From the NCBI GenBank assembly GCA_012965485.1, contig DTSF01000031.1, positions 1 to 5,592 of the forward strand: DNA of 5,592 bases, in the 5' to 3' direction. The position numbers and the translations under genes are program-made. Origin of the DNA: Dehalococcoidia bacterium (GTDB taxonomy: Bacteria; Chloroflexota; Dehalococcoidia; SAR202; UBA826). Under the pieces are notes generated by a model. That model was given only the letters and a program-made list of their open reading frames with translations. It was not told where the DNA came from and did not search any database. Shown piece after piece: positions 5,592-5,592 of this stretch. The number at the start of each line of letters is the position of its first letter. Within the stretch, counting starts at the first letter, position 1.

Positions 5592-5592
5592 T

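Noticed and set aside
1..5592. CRISPR array, insertion sequence, toxin-antitoxin pair or defence system
   Set aside because: No regularly spaced repeats, transposase motifs, terminal inverted repeats or small paired genes were seen. Nearly all sequence is accounted for by known families.

Overview
This is a bacterial chromosomal segment with moderate to low GC: sampled lines run near 50% G+C in the dehydrogenase genes and nearer 37-40% in the right half. It has ordinary Shine-Dalgarno (SD) sites, one TTG start and a tRNA gene that encodes its own CCA end. The gene content does not fix the phylum. The mix of an acetoin/pyruvate-type E1 pair, an EntS-like major facilitator superfamily (MFS) exporter and a decaprenyl-phosphate phosphoribosyltransferase-like UbiA protein would suit an uncultured marine lineage such as SAR202-type Chloroflexota or a relative of the Actinobacteriota. 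That placement is a weak guess, not a result.

Left part, minus strand (1-2097): the front of a 2-oxoacid dehydrogenase complex operon, in the order E1 alpha, E1 beta, E2. Gaps are 21 and 15 nt, and each gene has its own SD. The E2 gene is cut by the left edge after 19 codons, but these already read as the start of a lipoyl domain. Together the products would decarboxylate a 2-oxoacid or acetoin with thiamine diphosphate (TPP) and pass the acyl group to lipoyl-E2. The E3 gene would lie outside the window.

Middle (2098-2439): a divergent control region. An extended -10 box (TGTTATAAT) points left to the dehydrogenase operon. A TTGACA/TACGAT pair points right to a complete tRNA-Ala with anticodon CGC. 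No convincing terminator separates the tRNA from the next gene.

Right part (2440-5495): a 12-helix MFS exporter of the EntS/DHA3 type starts at TTG. It is followed 23 nt later by galU, which makes UDP-glucose for envelope polysaccharides. These two are probably one transcript. Converging on galU, with only 3 nt between stop codons, is a UbiA-superfamily membrane prenyltransferase resembling decaprenyl-phosphate phosphoribose (DPPR) synthase. GalU and the UbiA protein both fit envelope glycan precursor supply, although they are on opposite strands.

Right edge (5496-5592): an AT-rich intergenic stretch with a 25-bp dyad and a strong SD-like GAGGAG at the very end. This suggests a plus-strand gene beginning just outside the window. 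I see no CRISPR array, insertion sequence, phage gene or clear new system. The most worthwhile points are the identity of the UbiA protein, the altered signature of GalU and the tRNA-to-exporter arrangement.
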